From Paenibacillus gorillae (GTDB lineage Bacteria > Bacillota > Bacilli > Paenibacillales > Paenibacillaceae): DNA of 64,000 nucleotides. The DNA lies in assembly GCF_000513275.1 (NCBI RefSeq), contig NZ_CBVJ010000075.1:1-64000 (forward strand), in the 5' to 3' direction. Below, piece by piece: positions 17,567-26,591 of this stretch. A program made the position numbers and the translations under genes. Position 1 is the stretch's first letter; each line of letters begins with the position of its first letter. The notes beneath the pieces are model-generated. The model was not told the DNA's origin. It saw only the letters and a program-made list of their open reading frames with translations, and did no database searches.

Positions 17567-19000
17567 CTAGTCCTGCTTTTCGTTCTCTTCACGCTTCGCT
17601 TTCAACCATTTCGGAGCGCCTTTATTCTTCTTGTCACGCTGTTTCTCCTGCTTCTGCTTAGCTGCGGAAGGCTGCTTCGGCGCACGGCTGACAGCCGCTT
17701 TTTGTGTATCCGCGACGCCAATACGTGCTTTTGGCTCATTACGGACACTGTCGCGTTCAACTGGAGCGAACTGCGGCCGGCTAACCGGTTTTTTCGCGGC
17801 CGAAGGATAGTCGGACTTGTCAGGCTTGCTGAATCTGCTCGTTGCCGAAGCGCTGCGCGCCTCTTCCGGCGTCATCAGCTTGCCGCGGTACATCGCCTTC
17901 TCCGGCAGCTCAATGCCAAGCTGCTTGCGGAACTTGTCCATAATGAACAGCTCCTGCGGCGTTATGATCGATACGACCGTACCGGATTTCCCCATTCGCC
18001 CTGTCCGGCCCGCGCGATGCACATAATGGTCGGCATCGACAGCAGGGTCCAGTTGAATAACGAGCGGCAGCCCCTCGATATCGAGCCCCCTTGCGGCAAC
18101 ATCCGTCGCAAGCAGAAGCTGGCAGCGGCCGTCGCGGAAGCGTGCCAATGTAGCGGAACGGCGCTGTTTGTCCGCATCGCCATATAGCGTCTCAACGTTA
18201 AAGCCCTCATAGCTGAGCTTCGACTCCCAGTTGGCAATATTGTCGGTCGCATTCAGGAACAGCAGAGCCGACTTCGGGTTCAGCAGCCGAAGAAGCCGGC
18301 GGGCTGTATCTGTCTTATCTCTTTTATCGCTGACCAAGTAATAATTGTCGATCGTCTCGGATACCCGGTGCTGCGGCGCAATTTGAATCCTTACCGGATC
18401 ATTCATCCAGCGCCCTTCAAATCTAGCCATTTGATCGGGATAGGTTGCCGAGAAAAAAGCAATTTGCCGTTCACTGCCCATGGCAAACAAAATCGCTTCG
18501 ACCTCGCGCGTAGAACCAAGCTCGAACACTTGATCGGCCTCATCGATGACGACGCTTCGCACGTCATGCAGCTTTAGCTTGCGCAGCTTCAACAGCTCGT
18601 GAATGCGTCCCGGCGTGCCAATAACAAGCTGCGGATGAAGCTTCAGCTTCTCCACCTGCCGTTTGAGCGCAGCTCCGCCGATCAATTGCTGCACACGCAG
18701 TCCTAGCGGCTCCGCATAGCTTTCCGCTACACGAACGATTTGCATCGCGAGCTCCTGCGTAGGGGCGAGAATAACGCCCTGTACCGCTTTGGAGGATGGC
18801 TTCAGCTGCTGCAGCATCGGCAGCAAATAAGCCAGCGTTTTGCCCGTGCCGGTCTGCGAACGCGCCGACACATCCTTGCCTTCTAACAGCACAGGAATGG
18901 CATCCGCCTGAATAACCGTCGGCTCCTTAATGTCACTCGCTGCCAGCTTATCAACGAGCGGCTTCAATAATCCCATTTCATTCCAATTCATCGTACTCAT
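17567..19000 (-). CDS. DEAD-box ATP-dependent RNA helicase (YfmL-like)
   Basis: 477 residues with two RecA domains. Motifs: I SQTGTGKT, Ia PTQELA, Ib TPGR, II DEAD in VVIDEADQVFE, III SAT, V TDVAARGLD, and VI HRAGRTGR. The Lys/Arg/Ala-rich C-terminal ~90 residues look like a disordered RNA-binding tail. The core resembles Bacillus YfmL, a cold-shock and ribosome-biogenesis helicase, more than CshA, from recalled similarity only. The start at 19000 has GAGGA 7 bases upstream. The SDR gene follows upstream in the same orientation with a 25-bp gap, so they may be cotranscribed. Confidence 0.9.
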   Translation of the reverse strand: MSTMNWNEMGLLKPLVDKLAASDIKEPTVIQADAIPVLLEGKDVSARSQTGTGKTLAYLLPMLQQLKPSSKAVQGVILAPTQELAMQIVRVAESYAEPLGLRVQQLIGGAALKRQVEKLKLHPQLVIGTPGRIHELLKLRKLKLHDVRSVVIDEADQVFELGSTREVEAILFAMGSERQIAFFSATYPDQMARFEGRWMNDPVRIQIAPQHRVSETIDNYYLVSDKRDKTDTARRLLRLLNPKSALLFLNATDNIANWESKLSYEGFNVETLYGDADKQRRSATLARFRDGRCQLLLATDVAARGLDIEGLPLVIQLDPAVDADHYVHRAGRTGRMGKSGTVVSIITPQELFIMDKFRKQLGIELPEKAMYRGKLMTPEEARSASATSRFSKPDKSDYPSAAKKPVSRPQFAPVERDSVRNEPKARIGVADTQKAAVSRAPKQPSAAKQKQEKQRDKKNKGAPKWLKAKREENEKQD

Positions 19001-19025
19001 TGTCGATTCCTCACTTATAATAACG

Positions 19026-19799
19026 CTATTTTCGATTGAACAGGTTTCCGAAAAACCGGTCTACGACACGGGGAAACAGCTGATACAGCTTTATGCCCGC
19101 CGCGGCCGATTTCGGCAAATCCACTTCTGCCGTTCCGCGCTCCATCACGCGCACAATCGATTTGGCGACATATTCAGGCTTCATCATAAACCAGCTTACA
19201 TTTTTCACATACGAACCAGAAGGGTCGGCAAGCTCAAAAAAAGAAGTATCAATCGGACCCGGATTTACGGCGGATACTCGAATACCCTGTGGCTTCAATT
19301 CCATCCGCAGCGAATTCGTGAATCCAAGCACCGCATGCTTCGATGCCGAATACCCGGTCGATTTGGAAGAGCCAATCTTGCCGGCCATCGATGCGATGTT
19401 AACGATATGGCCACTGCCCTGTTGGAGCATATAGGGCAATACCGCCTTTGTACAGCGGACGATTCCCATATAATTCGTATCCATCATCGATTCAAAGCTC
19501 CCGATCGGCGCATCGATAAAGCTCTCAAACTTGCCAAAGCCGGCGTTGTTCAGCAAAATATCGATTTTCCCATGCTTGGCGATGATCGCTTCCACCGTTT
19601 CTGTCACTTGCTCCATGTCGGTAACATCCATTGGAAACACAGAGCATGGGCCTGTGACCGCCTCAGCGCTCTCGCGAAGCTTATCCAAATTTCGTCCGGT
19701 CAACACCGGGATGGCTCCCCGTTCCGCCAACAATTTGGCTGTCACCGCCCCGATCCCGCTTGAAGCTCCGGACAGGAGCACAACCTTATCTTTCAACAT
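19026..19799 (-). CDS. Short-chain dehydrogenase/reductase
   Basis: 257 residues, classical SDR. NAD(P)-binding LLSGASSGIG, NNAGFG, catalytic Ser in NIASMAG and YSASKHA with Tyr and Lys are all intact. The C-terminal ~70 residues (VAKSIVRVMERGTAEVDLPK) resemble the DltE/YqjQ-like SDR branch with a C-terminal amphipathic region. The substrate is unknown. The start at 19799 (MLKDKVVLL) follows GGTGAT; the frame extends 15 codons further upstream without a good site. It lies 25 bp upstream of the helicase gene. Confidence 0.87.
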   Translation of the reverse strand: MLKDKVVLLSGASSGIGAVTAKLLAERGAIPVLTGRNLDKLRESAEAVTGPCSVFPMDVTDMEQVTETVEAIIAKHGKIDILLNNAGFGKFESFIDAPIGSFESMMDTNYMGIVRCTKAVLPYMLQQGSGHIVNIASMAGKIGSSKSTGYSASKHAVLGFTNSLRMELKPQGIRVSAVNPGPIDTSFFELADPSGSYVKNVSWFMMKPEYVAKSIVRVMERGTAEVDLPKSAAAGIKLYQLFPRVVDRFFGNLFNRK

Positions 19800-19878
19800 C
19801 CATATCACCCAGTCTAGTGTACTTGATTCGACCTCTTTAAGCAAAAGAAAAAGCTCCCGAAGGAGCCTTGTACTTGTG

Positions 19879-20340
19879 CTATGATGCGACTAGTACCTGA
19901 ATGTCCAAAACTCCGATTCCTTCCATAATGAGCGGAACCGTTAAAGCTTGCGTCGCCACAAATCCAGCGGCGTTAGCAGAATGGATCACTTTCGGCGGCG
20001 TAATATCGACGCGTACACCCTGATTGAACAGCATCGTGCTGGCATTTCCGCTGATCATGTTGCCCAGCTCAGATATCGCGCTCCGTCCGATTTCATCAAT
20101 CTCTGAGATTACGAAACCGCCCATCATCGCCGACACCATCTTGAGCGCGACCTCCTCACTGAGGCCAAATACAATATCACCGTTCATTTGCCCGTTCAAT
20201 CCAATTTGGATCCAAATATAGTTTTCTGAAAATTTAATATCTTTCAAGCCAAGCTGGCCCGTTGACGGGCGGATTTGGATCACTTGTTCGATCACGATTT
20301 TTGCGGATTCAAGAAACGGATTAATATATTCTGCCTTCAT
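19879..20340 (-). CDS. cheX: CheX-type CheY-P phosphatase
   Basis: 153 residues of the CheC/CheX/FliY family. The conserved E-x2-N active-site pair is in SAISELGNMISGNAS, where Glu and Asn position water to hydrolyse CheY-phosphate. There is one such motif, as in CheX, whereas CheC has two. It would act in the cytoplasm to adapt chemotactic signalling. No other chemotaxis gene is adjacent, so it is an orphan here. AAGGAG lies 12 bases before the ATG. Confidence 0.87.
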   Translation of the reverse strand: MKAEYINPFLESAKIVIEQVIQIRPSTGQLGLKDIKFSENYIWIQIGLNGQMNGDIVFGLSEEVALKMVSAMMGGFVISEIDEIGRSAISELGNMISGNASTMLFNQGVRVDITPPKVIHSANAAGFVATQALTVPLIMEGIGVLDIQVLVAS

Positions 20341-20528
20341 AAAGAGGAAACGCTCCTTTTCGACAAAATTCGCGCATGGTCTTGTTTAATTGCTATTATA
20401 CTTAATTCCGTAGGACAAGTATACTATTTATGTCATTATTGAAACTTTAGACCTATGTTGTTAGTCGTGATTAACCCGCCAACTTTGTCATAAATAGGGG
20501 GAAACTGTAAGGCGAAATTAACATAGAA

Positions 20529-20560
20529 CAGCGCTCTGGAACTACATACCCAGAGCGCTG
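20529..20560 (-). terminator. Terminator of the HRDC gene
   Basis: An 11-bp perfect stem (cagcgctctgg) with a 10-base loop, 14 bp past the stop of the HRDC-domain gene. The T-tract is weak. Confidence 0.6.
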
Positions 20561-20573
20561 CGGCGCGGAATTA

Positions 20574-21557
20574 TTAAGAGATTTCCCGTTTGCTGTTCTT
20601 CCGGTATCGGAGGCGAACGAGCCGCAGCCGTTCATAGAGCACATCGGCCTGCCTGTCCTTGACTCCTTCGGCTCCATAAACTTGCTGCAGTACCGGCTTC
20701 AAATAACGGTCGCCTGATTGCTGGAAAGCGTTCCAAATCAGCTCGCGTTCATCGTCGGGCATATCGGATAGCTCCCGGTCGATCAATGGTTCAAAATCGT
20801 ACCCTTCCGTTTCCAATTGCTCGATACGGTCCATCACTTCCCTCCGCGGCAGCTCAAGCTCCGTCTGCAGCTGCTCCAGCGACCCGCCCTCCATGACGAA
20901 GTGCAATATTTTCTTCTTCTGATGCTGGCGCACCATATCGTTTTTATATTTATTTTCCTTCTGTTTATAAAGCCATTGCGTGAAGGCTGCCGGGTCTAAC
21001 TCGTCAGCTACCCACTGCAAAGGGAAACCGGTCGTCCGCGGCGCTTTACCCGTTACTTCCAGTACTTCCTCGCCATAGGCGTTATGCTTGCTCTCGCCCC
21101 AGCCGGGAATTTGCAGCAGCTCTTCCGGCGTCTGCGGAACGTAAGCGCTGATCATCCACAGCATCCGGTTCGTTGCGATTAAGTAAGCCGACTTTCTGTC
21201 CTGTCCCGCCCTCGTTCTCCGCCAATCGCGCAGCGCCTCGAACAGCTCGGCGTTGGCATGCAGCTCGCCGTAGCATTGCAGCATCGACAACAGACTGCCG
21301 GCTCCGCCCCGCTTCTCCTCCAGCATGCCGTCGATAACCGGAGTGAAGCCTTCTCCCATCCTTACCGCTACACCATGCCGGAAAGCGACGATCATCTCCT
21401 CCCATGAGGTTCCCTCGAACAAGACGGCGGGCTGCTCTTCTCCTTCCACCCATAACACCGACCAGACGCCCTCCCGTTCGCAAATGGACAGCTTGGCGCT
21501 GGCAATTCTGCCTCCTTCCACCGGTCTCTCGAACGTATTCAAAAAAACGATATGCAT
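20574..21557 (-). CDS. HRDC-domain protein
   Basis: 327 residues from the ATG at 21557 (MHIVFLNTFERP), which has GGGAGGAG 8 bases upstream; the frame continues upstream but without a site. After an N-terminal beta-rich region, an HRDC domain sits at about 105-165 (LFEALRDWRRTRAGQDRKSA, YVPQTPEELLQIPGWGESK). HRDC domains bind nucleic acid in RecQ helicases and RNase D. The C-terminal half is charged and helical, with an HTH-like stretch (LEQLQTELELPRREVMDRIE) as seen near the ends of YpbB/RecQ-associated proteins. There is no helicase or nuclease motif. The function is unknown. Confidence 0.75.
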   Translation of the reverse strand: MHIVFLNTFERPVEGGRIASAKLSICEREGVWSVLWVEGEEQPAVLFEGTSWEEMIVAFRHGVAVRMGEGFTPVIDGMLEEKRGGAGSLLSMLQCYGELHANAELFEALRDWRRTRAGQDRKSAYLIATNRMLWMISAYVPQTPEELLQIPGWGESKHNAYGEEVLEVTGKAPRTTGFPLQWVADELDPAAFTQWLYKQKENKYKNDMVRQHQKKKILHFVMEGGSLEQLQTELELPRREVMDRIEQLETEGYDFEPLIDRELSDMPDDERELIWNAFQQSGDRYLKPVLQQVYGAEGVKDRQADVLYERLRLVRLRYRKNSKREIS

Positions 21558-21757
21558 GCTACTGACTCCTCCCGTACTCCGAATTTGGACGAATGGCCGC
21601 AAACGACAAAAAGCACCCCTCCTGCCGGCTGGCAAGAGAGGTGCTTCCTCTACGTTCGATCATTCGATTAGCTTAAATCTAGCATAACCGTCTCTTTATT
21701 ACAAGCGTTTTGTTGGTGTATAATGGTCGAAACTAACGGAAGTGGAGGCTACACCGC

Positions 21758-22054
21758 ATGCAGCTGCCTGATTTTGATTTCATGTCCGATACGACGGAAG
21801 AAACATCTACCCGATTTGTAACCTTCATCTCACCGAGCTTGAAGCGTTTTGATCTTGCAATCACCAATACGAACCGCTTCTATGGAAAAAAGCTCATTAC
21901 CGACTTGCAGGCTGGAAAGACGGCCATAATCGGAGCCGATGATCTCGAAGAAGAAGGATATTTGGAGCATGTCTTCAAGCTGGAGGAAGAAGAAGCCGCC
22001 GAGCTGGCACAATTTTTATATTTTGTGGTAGGCACGGTGAATTTTACCGATTAA
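21758..22054 (+). CDS. DUF3055-like small protein
   Basis: 98 residues, acidic, no signal peptide. The sequence TRFVTFISPSLKRFDLAITN, FYGKKLITDLQAGKTAII and DDLEEEGYLEHVF recalls the DUF3055 family of Bacillales, whose function is unknown. GGAGG lies 9 bases before the ATG. A further small gene follows 60 bp downstream, so the two probably share a transcript ending at the strong terminator at 22.41 kb. Confidence 0.7.
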   Translation: MQLPDFDFMSDTTEETSTRFVTFISPSLKRFDLAITNTNRFYGKKLITDLQAGKTAIIGADDLEEEGYLEHVFKLEEEEAAELAQFLYFVVGTVNFTD

Positions 22055-22114
22055 AGCGGGCAAACTGAGAAGGCAAGCTGATTGCAGGCTACCCTAATCA
22101 GGAGGCGATATGAG

Positions 22115-22390
22115 TTGAGTCGGTTTATAGACGAGGATAGCGCCGATTACTCGGAGCTGTCGACAGTACAATCACAGCGTAATGATCTGGCCCGCGAAGA
22201 GTTTCCCGAAGGGCCGCTCGGCGCGTCGATAGAGTCGGAGTCGCTTGGCAAAAGCACGCCTTGGCGTAGCGGACAGCGGCAAAACGGCCCCTTTTCTTAT
22301 GAGAACAAATCCCTGCACGAAGGGAATGGAAGGCACTATCCGGGCGACGATGAGGATCTCTCCATCCCCGATGCAATGGATGAGCCTTAA
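22115..22390 (+). CDS. Small acidic hypothetical protein, TTG start
   Basis: 91 residues from a TTG at 22115 placed 9 bases after AGGAGG; the ATG at 22110 in another frame stops after two codons. The protein is hydrophilic and probably disordered, with many Glu, Asp and Ser and motifs such as GPFSYENKSLHEG and GDDEDLSIPDAMDEP. I do not recognise the family. It lies downstream of the DUF3055-like gene and ends 20 bp before a terminator. Confidence 0.65.
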   Translation: MSRFIDEDSADYSELSTVQSQRNDLAREEFPEGPLGASIESESLGKSTPWRSGQRQNGPFSYENKSLHEGNGRHYPGDDEDLSIPDAMDEP

Positions 22391-22409
22391 TAGCGGAACC
22401 TGACAAAGC

Positions 22410-22458
22410 AATCCCCTTGCGCCTGACTCGGCATCGAGCAGGCACAAGGGGATTTTTT
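22410..22458 (+). terminator. Terminator after the small-gene pair
   Basis: aatccccttg-cgcctg pairs with caggca-caaggggatt, followed by seven T. It lies between convergent genes. Confidence 0.9.
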
Positions 22459-22475
22459 TACAAAACCAGATCAAT

Positions 22476-23873
22476 CTACCACTTCATCTTATTGCTGAAC
22501 AGAAGTGAATTGCTAATTTGCCGGCCTGGATTCGTCACAATTTTGCCGGATGCGTACAAGCCAGAGGATGCACCGCCATCCAGATTCATCGCTTGATAAG
22601 CGCCAAGGCTGAGCATGATATTGCCCCATTGTTTGATTGTTGCCCCCGGCACGGTCGCGAGAATGACCGTTCCATCCTTTTTAATCCCAATGCCGCTGCG
22701 GGCGCCGCCATCCGTCAAAATCTTCGGACTGCTGAAGCCTTCCTTCGCCGGATCGACAGCAAGCTTGCCGTCCTTCACGAGCCGTGGTCCAGCCCCAATC
22801 GCCGTATGCACGTCTCTCCAATCAATTTCCTGTCCAGCCGCGTTCGTGTACGATACTTTATATTCTACCTTCGTTCCTACTTTAAACCGGTCGGCCAGCT
22901 TTGCCTCGGAGCCGTTAAATACGAGCACATAGCCGTCGCTTGGAATGTCTGCATTCTGGTTGCTGCCGGTCTTCGTCACGATCCCTTTGCGAACGGTTAC
23001 TGCTTTGCCGTAGCTGAAGCCAACTTTATTGCCTCTCTTTGGCGTGAACATAACTGCGGAAGCGATCCCCTGTGTTGGAGTCCGGTTCACGAAGTAGACA
23101 TACCAGTTATTCGGAAACTTATAAGAGCCGTCAGTAGCACCCGTTACTTTAATACGCAGCGTATCCATAACCGCGCTTCCGTCCCATTTGAAGCCGACGC
23201 TGGTGCCTGTGTTGCCGATATGTTCCACAACGCCGTCCGTAATGACAGTTCCGTACGGATCTGGCACGCCGCCGTATGCCTCGAAATAAGTGCCATTGAT
23301 TGCTGCGTCGGCCCGGTAAGACTGGGCAATCTCCTGCAGTTGCTGAAGCGCCCCTACTCTTCTTCCTGCAAGTGCCGCCGTTACGGGCATGCCTTTCGGA
23401 ATCGTAACCGTCTGCACGGAGAAGGATTTGCCTCCAGCCGATACTTTTTTCACAGCCGTAACTACCTTATAGGAAGCCGATCCCGCTTTGACCGTCACGG
23501 GCAGAGTCAAACCCCCTGAATAACCGGGAGTGATTACATTTATTCGTATATTCGTCGTTCCTGGAGCGACGGGAACAACCACGCCGCTGCTGTTAACGCG
23601 GGCCACCGCATTATTCCCCGATTCATAACGTACAGAAACGTCATCCGAGAGCTTAAGCTGCTTCTTGAGCGGCAGACGCTTATCTAACGTTACCGATGCC
23701 GAAGCAGCGGGATAGGTTATCGCAACTTGCTTATCGGCAGTTACAGCGGCTGCAGCGACTGCCTCTCTGTTCCAGCCGTCATCCGTTCCAGTCAAAGCCC
23801 CGGAAAGCAGAAGAGCAGTTGCTGTCGTGCCAATCGCCGTTTTTTTCAAAAGTTGATTCCAAGCCTTAATCAT
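22476..23873 (-). CDS. Secreted phosphodiester glycosidase (NAGPA domain) with Big2-like domain
   Basis: 465 residues. A signal peptide at the N-terminus (KKTAIGTTATALLLSGALTG) is followed by a Big2-type immunoglobulin-like domain at about 50-130 (VRYESGNNAVARVNSSGVVV, PGTTNIRINV). The NAGPA domain spans about 180-465, with AAINGTYFEAYGGVPDPYGT, VHTAIGAGPRLVKDGK, LTDGGARSGIGI and MNLDGGASSGLY. Relatives cleave GlcNAc-1-phosphodiesters, including uncovering-enzyme-type and wall-related substrates; the substrate here is unknown. It acts outside the cell. AAGGAGG lies 11 bases before the ATG. Confidence 0.88.
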   Translation of the reverse strand: MIKAWNQLLKKTAIGTTATALLLSGALTGTDDGWNREAVAAAAVTADKQVAITYPAASASVTLDKRLPLKKQLKLSDDVSVRYESGNNAVARVNSSGVVVPVAPGTTNIRINVITPGYSGGLTLPVTVKAGSASYKVVTAVKKVSAGGKSFSVQTVTIPKGMPVTAALAGRRVGALQQLQEIAQSYRADAAINGTYFEAYGGVPDPYGTVITDGVVEHIGNTGTSVGFKWDGSAVMDTLRIKVTGATDGSYKFPNNWYVYFVNRTPTQGIASAVMFTPKRGNKVGFSYGKAVTVRKGIVTKTGSNQNADIPSDGYVLVFNGSEAKLADRFKVGTKVEYKVSYTNAAGQEIDWRDVHTAIGAGPRLVKDGKLAVDPAKEGFSSPKILTDGGARSGIGIKKDGTVILATVPGATIKQWGNIMLSLGAYQAMNLDGGASSGLYASGKIVTNPGRQISNSLLFSNKMKW

Positions 23874-23954
23874 TTCTTTCGTATCCTCCTTGAAGTCGAT
23901 AATAACTAACTATATCGGTTACTTGGCGAATGTTAATTAATAAACAAAACAAAA

Positions 23955-23976
23955 GCTGTCGAAACCTCTCGACAGC
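23955..23976 (-). terminator. Terminator of the exonuclease gene
   Basis: gctgtcga pairs with tcgacagc around a 6-base loop; the minus strand continues TTTTGTTTTG. It lies 20 bp past the exonuclease stop. Confidence 0.85.
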
Positions 23977-23995
23977 CCGGTCATGATAGACAATT

Positions 23996-24901
23996 CTAAA
24001 TCGTAAACAGATCGACCTCTGTCGCTCGCGAATGAGACTCCAACAGCTTCACCAGCCCGCCGAATTCCAGCTCCTCGAACTTTCGGACAGCCGATTCCAG
24101 CTGCAATTCCCATACGCATTCTGTTAAACCGCAAGCTACAGGTGTATCCAACCGGATTGTTGCAAGATCCCGGGAAAGATGCAGCATATCGAGATTGGCT
24201 TCAATTTTGGTTCGGACGCCTTTAGGCAGCTTGTCCAGATTTTCGAGCACGCCTTCCACCGTATCATAATCCATAAGCAGCTTCAGCGCCGTCTTCTCGC
24301 CAATGCCTTTGACTCCGGGATAATTATCGCTCGTATCGCCCATAAAGCCTTTAATATCAATAATCTGATGCGGAGCCAGCTGCTTGTCTTCCAGCAGATA
24401 CGCCAAATCGTAAATCGCGTAATTCAACTTGCCTTTTTTCATAATAACGACCTTCACCTTATCGGAGACAAGCTGCAGCATATCATGATCGCCGGTTAAA
24501 ATATAAACTTCCGCCTCATCCCGCAGTTGGCGGGACAAAGTGCCGATGCAGTCATCCGCCTCAAATCCGACAATGCCGACATTGGGAATTCCCATCTCAG
24601 CTACTACCTCTTTAACCAGATCAAACTGAGGAATCAGCTCCAGCGGCGGCTCTCCCCGGTTCCCTTTATAGTCGGCAAACTGCTCTGTACGGAACGTTTT
24701 GCTTCCCATATCCCAGCAGCAAATGACATGCGTAGGCTGAAACGTTGTAATCGCATCAAAAAAGTATTGGATAAAGCCATAAATCGCATTAGTTGGCAGC
24801 CCTGCTTTTGTCTTGCGGATATATCCGCTATAGGATGTTGCGTAAAAAGCGCGGAACAGCACCGCCATTCCATCGACAATCAGCACTTTATTTTCTTTCA
24901 T
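23996..24901 (-). CDS. Stand-alone 5'-3' exonuclease of the PolI N-terminal type (YpcP-like)
   Basis: 301 residues, about the length of Bacillus YpcP. Metal-binding acidic clusters are visible: LIVDGMAVLFRAFYA, VGFEADDCIGTLS, YILTGDHDMLQLV and the H3TH region KGFMGDTSDNYPGVKGIGEK. The enzyme removes flaps and RNA primers and overlaps functionally with PolI. The start at 24901 (MKENKVLIVDG) is set by AAGGAGG 6-7 bases upstream; the frame extends further to 24946. It is last in a minus-strand run of four genes. Confidence 0.9.
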   Translation of the reverse strand: MKENKVLIVDGMAVLFRAFYATSYSGYIRKTKAGLPTNAIYGFIQYFFDAITTFQPTHVICCWDMGSKTFRTEQFADYKGNRGEPPLELIPQFDLVKEVVAEMGIPNVGIVGFEADDCIGTLSRQLRDEAEVYILTGDHDMLQLVSDKVKVVIMKKGKLNYAIYDLAYLLEDKQLAPHQIIDIKGFMGDTSDNYPGVKGIGEKTALKLLMDYDTVEGVLENLDKLPKGVRTKIEANLDMLHLSRDLATIRLDTPVACGLTECVWELQLESAVRKFEELEFGGLVKLLESHSRATEVDLFTI

Positions 24902-24987
24902 CGCTTTCCCTCCTTGCAATTTCGATTCTATCAACTGCTCAATCACAGTCGCTCTATTCTATTAGTTGCGCAGTAAAAAAGTACCAG

Positions 24988-26196
24988 CTAAAATTCGCCC
25001 CGGATAAACTTCCCTATTCGGTTAGCTGCTTCGAGCAGGCGCGCTTCCTCTTCGACGAGGGCAATACGGACATAGCCTTCGCCCTCCGCTCCGAAAGCTT
25101 CGCCTGGAATGACAACGACGCCCGTCCGTTCGAGCATTTCCCGGGAAATTCGACGCGAATTCCACGCTTCCGTCAAGGACCACTGCATGTTTGGCAGCGG
25201 AGCCCATAGGAACATCGTCCCCTTCGGCTTATCGATATTCCAGCCCTCTGCCCGCAATGCGGCAACAAAGGCGTCCCGCCGCTGCTCGTACAGTACTCCT
25301 GCCTTAGGCGGAGCCTGCTCCGACATCGCTTCGCGCAGCGCAGCGACGCCCGCTTCCTGAACGGCGCTGAATACGCCGTAATCGATATTGCCCTTCAACT
25401 CGCGCAAGGCACCGACCGCTTCACGGTTGCCCGCCAGAAAGCCGATTCGGCAGCCTGCCATGTTAAAGCTTTTGGATAAGGAATGAAATTCGACCGCTCC
25501 GTCCAAAGCTCCTTCTGCCTGCAAAATACTCGGCGGGTCGAAGCCGTCGAAAGCCATTTCCGAATAGGCGGCGTCATGCACGACCAGCACGCCATGCTGC
25601 CCCGCTTTCGCCAATACCCGCTCGAAGAATGTAAGATCGGCAACAGCGGATACCGGGTTGCTGGGATAGTTCAACAGTATGAACGCAGCGCGATCCCATA
25701 TTTCGTCAGACACCGCCTCCAAATCGGGCAGAAAACCGTTCTCCTCTTTAAGCGGCAGCAGCACCGGCTCCACACCGGCAAGCGCCAATGCTGCCGTATA
25801 AATCGGATAGCCAGGGTCTGGCACAAGCGCTACGTCGCCGGGACTGCAAATCGCCATCGCCAAATGCGATAGACCATCCTGCGAGCCCATTAAGGAAACG
25901 AGCTCAGCATTGGCATCGAGCTTCACGCCAAAGCGATGCTCCATCCACTTCGCCGCTTCCTGCCGGAACGATTCGCTGCCATGCGTTCCCGGATAGGCGT
26001 ACATATCCGTTCTCAACGCAGCTTCGCTCAACGCTTGCCGGACTGCAGCCGTCGGAGGCTTATCCGGACTGCCGATGCCGAGGTCAATCACATCTCGGCC
26101 CGCCTTTATCGCCGCTTGCTTCCATTCGGCCACCTCGGCAAAAATAGAGGAACCAAGCTGCTCCAACCGTTCCGATCTCCATCGTTTGTTCGCCAT
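24988..26196 (-). CDS. Aminotransferase class I/II, LL-diaminopimelate aminotransferase-like
   Basis: 402 residues. Features: VIDLGIGSPDKPPTAAV, YPGTHGSESFRQ, LLNYPSNPVSAVA (substrate-side motif), VVHDAAYSEMAFDGF and the PLP lysine in FHSLSKSFNMAGCRIGF. The pattern fits the DapL/MalY-like group often annotated LL-diaminopimelate aminotransferase, but specificity cannot be read here. The start at 26196 (MANKRWRSERLEQ) has GGTGA 8 bases upstream. It follows the ArsC/Spx-like gene by 14 bp. Confidence 0.85.
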   Translation of the reverse strand: MANKRWRSERLEQLGSSIFAEVAEWKQAAIKAGRDVIDLGIGSPDKPPTAAVRQALSEAALRTDMYAYPGTHGSESFRQEAAKWMEHRFGVKLDANAELVSLMGSQDGLSHLAMAICSPGDVALVPDPGYPIYTAALALAGVEPVLLPLKEENGFLPDLEAVSDEIWDRAAFILLNYPSNPVSAVADLTFFERVLAKAGQHGVLVVHDAAYSEMAFDGFDPPSILQAEGALDGAVEFHSLSKSFNMAGCRIGFLAGNREAVGALRELKGNIDYGVFSAVQEAGVAALREAMSEQAPPKAGVLYEQRRDAFVAALRAEGWNIDKPKGTMFLWAPLPNMQWSLTEAWNSRRISREMLERTGVVVIPGEAFGAEGEGYVRIALVEEEARLLEAANRIGKFIRGEF

Positions 26197-26210
26197 CTGC
26201 TTCTCACCCG

Positions 26211-26573
26211 TTATCCGTTCCATATTTGCTCGTATTGCTCTTCTTTAAAGCCTACTGTTACTTTGCTGCCATCAGTCACAATCGGCCGTTTAATAAGCAT
26301 GCCGTTGGATGCGAGAAGCGCAAGCTGCTCGTCCTCCGTCATGGCGCCAAGCTTGTCCTTCAGTCCAAGCGCCTTGTACACTTCGCCCGACGTATTGAAA
26401 AATTTCTTAAGCTCAAGTCCGCTATTCGCCACGATGCTTTTCAGCTCAGCGGCTGTTGGCGTTTCCTCAACAATATGTTTGAGCTCCAGCTCATTGCCTT
26501 TAGCCTGAAGCGATTTGACAGCCATGCGGCAAGTTCCACATTTGGGATATTGATACATCGTTAATTTAGCCAT
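26211..26573 (-). CDS. ArsC/Spx-family thioredoxin-fold protein (YusI-like)
   Basis: 120 residues. The N-terminal thioredoxin fold carries the redox pair in YPKCGTCRMAV (CxxC), and IVEETPTAAELKSI and LIKRPIVTDGSKVTVGF complete the ArsC/Spx/MgsR pattern. CGTC argues for a YusI- or MgsR-type protein rather than true arsenate reductase. It could be a stress regulator contacting RNA polymerase, or a reductase. AAGGAG lies 12 bases before the ATG. It lies between the pseudouridine synthase and aminotransferase genes with short gaps, suggesting one transcript. Confidence 0.85.
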   Translation of the reverse strand: MAKLTMYQYPKCGTCRMAVKSLQAKGNELELKHIVEETPTAAELKSIVANSGLELKKFFNTSGEVYKALGLKDKLGAMTEDEQLALLASNGMLIKRPIVTDGSKVTVGFKEEQYEQIWNG

Positions 26574-26591
26574 GTATAGGTCAAGCTCCTT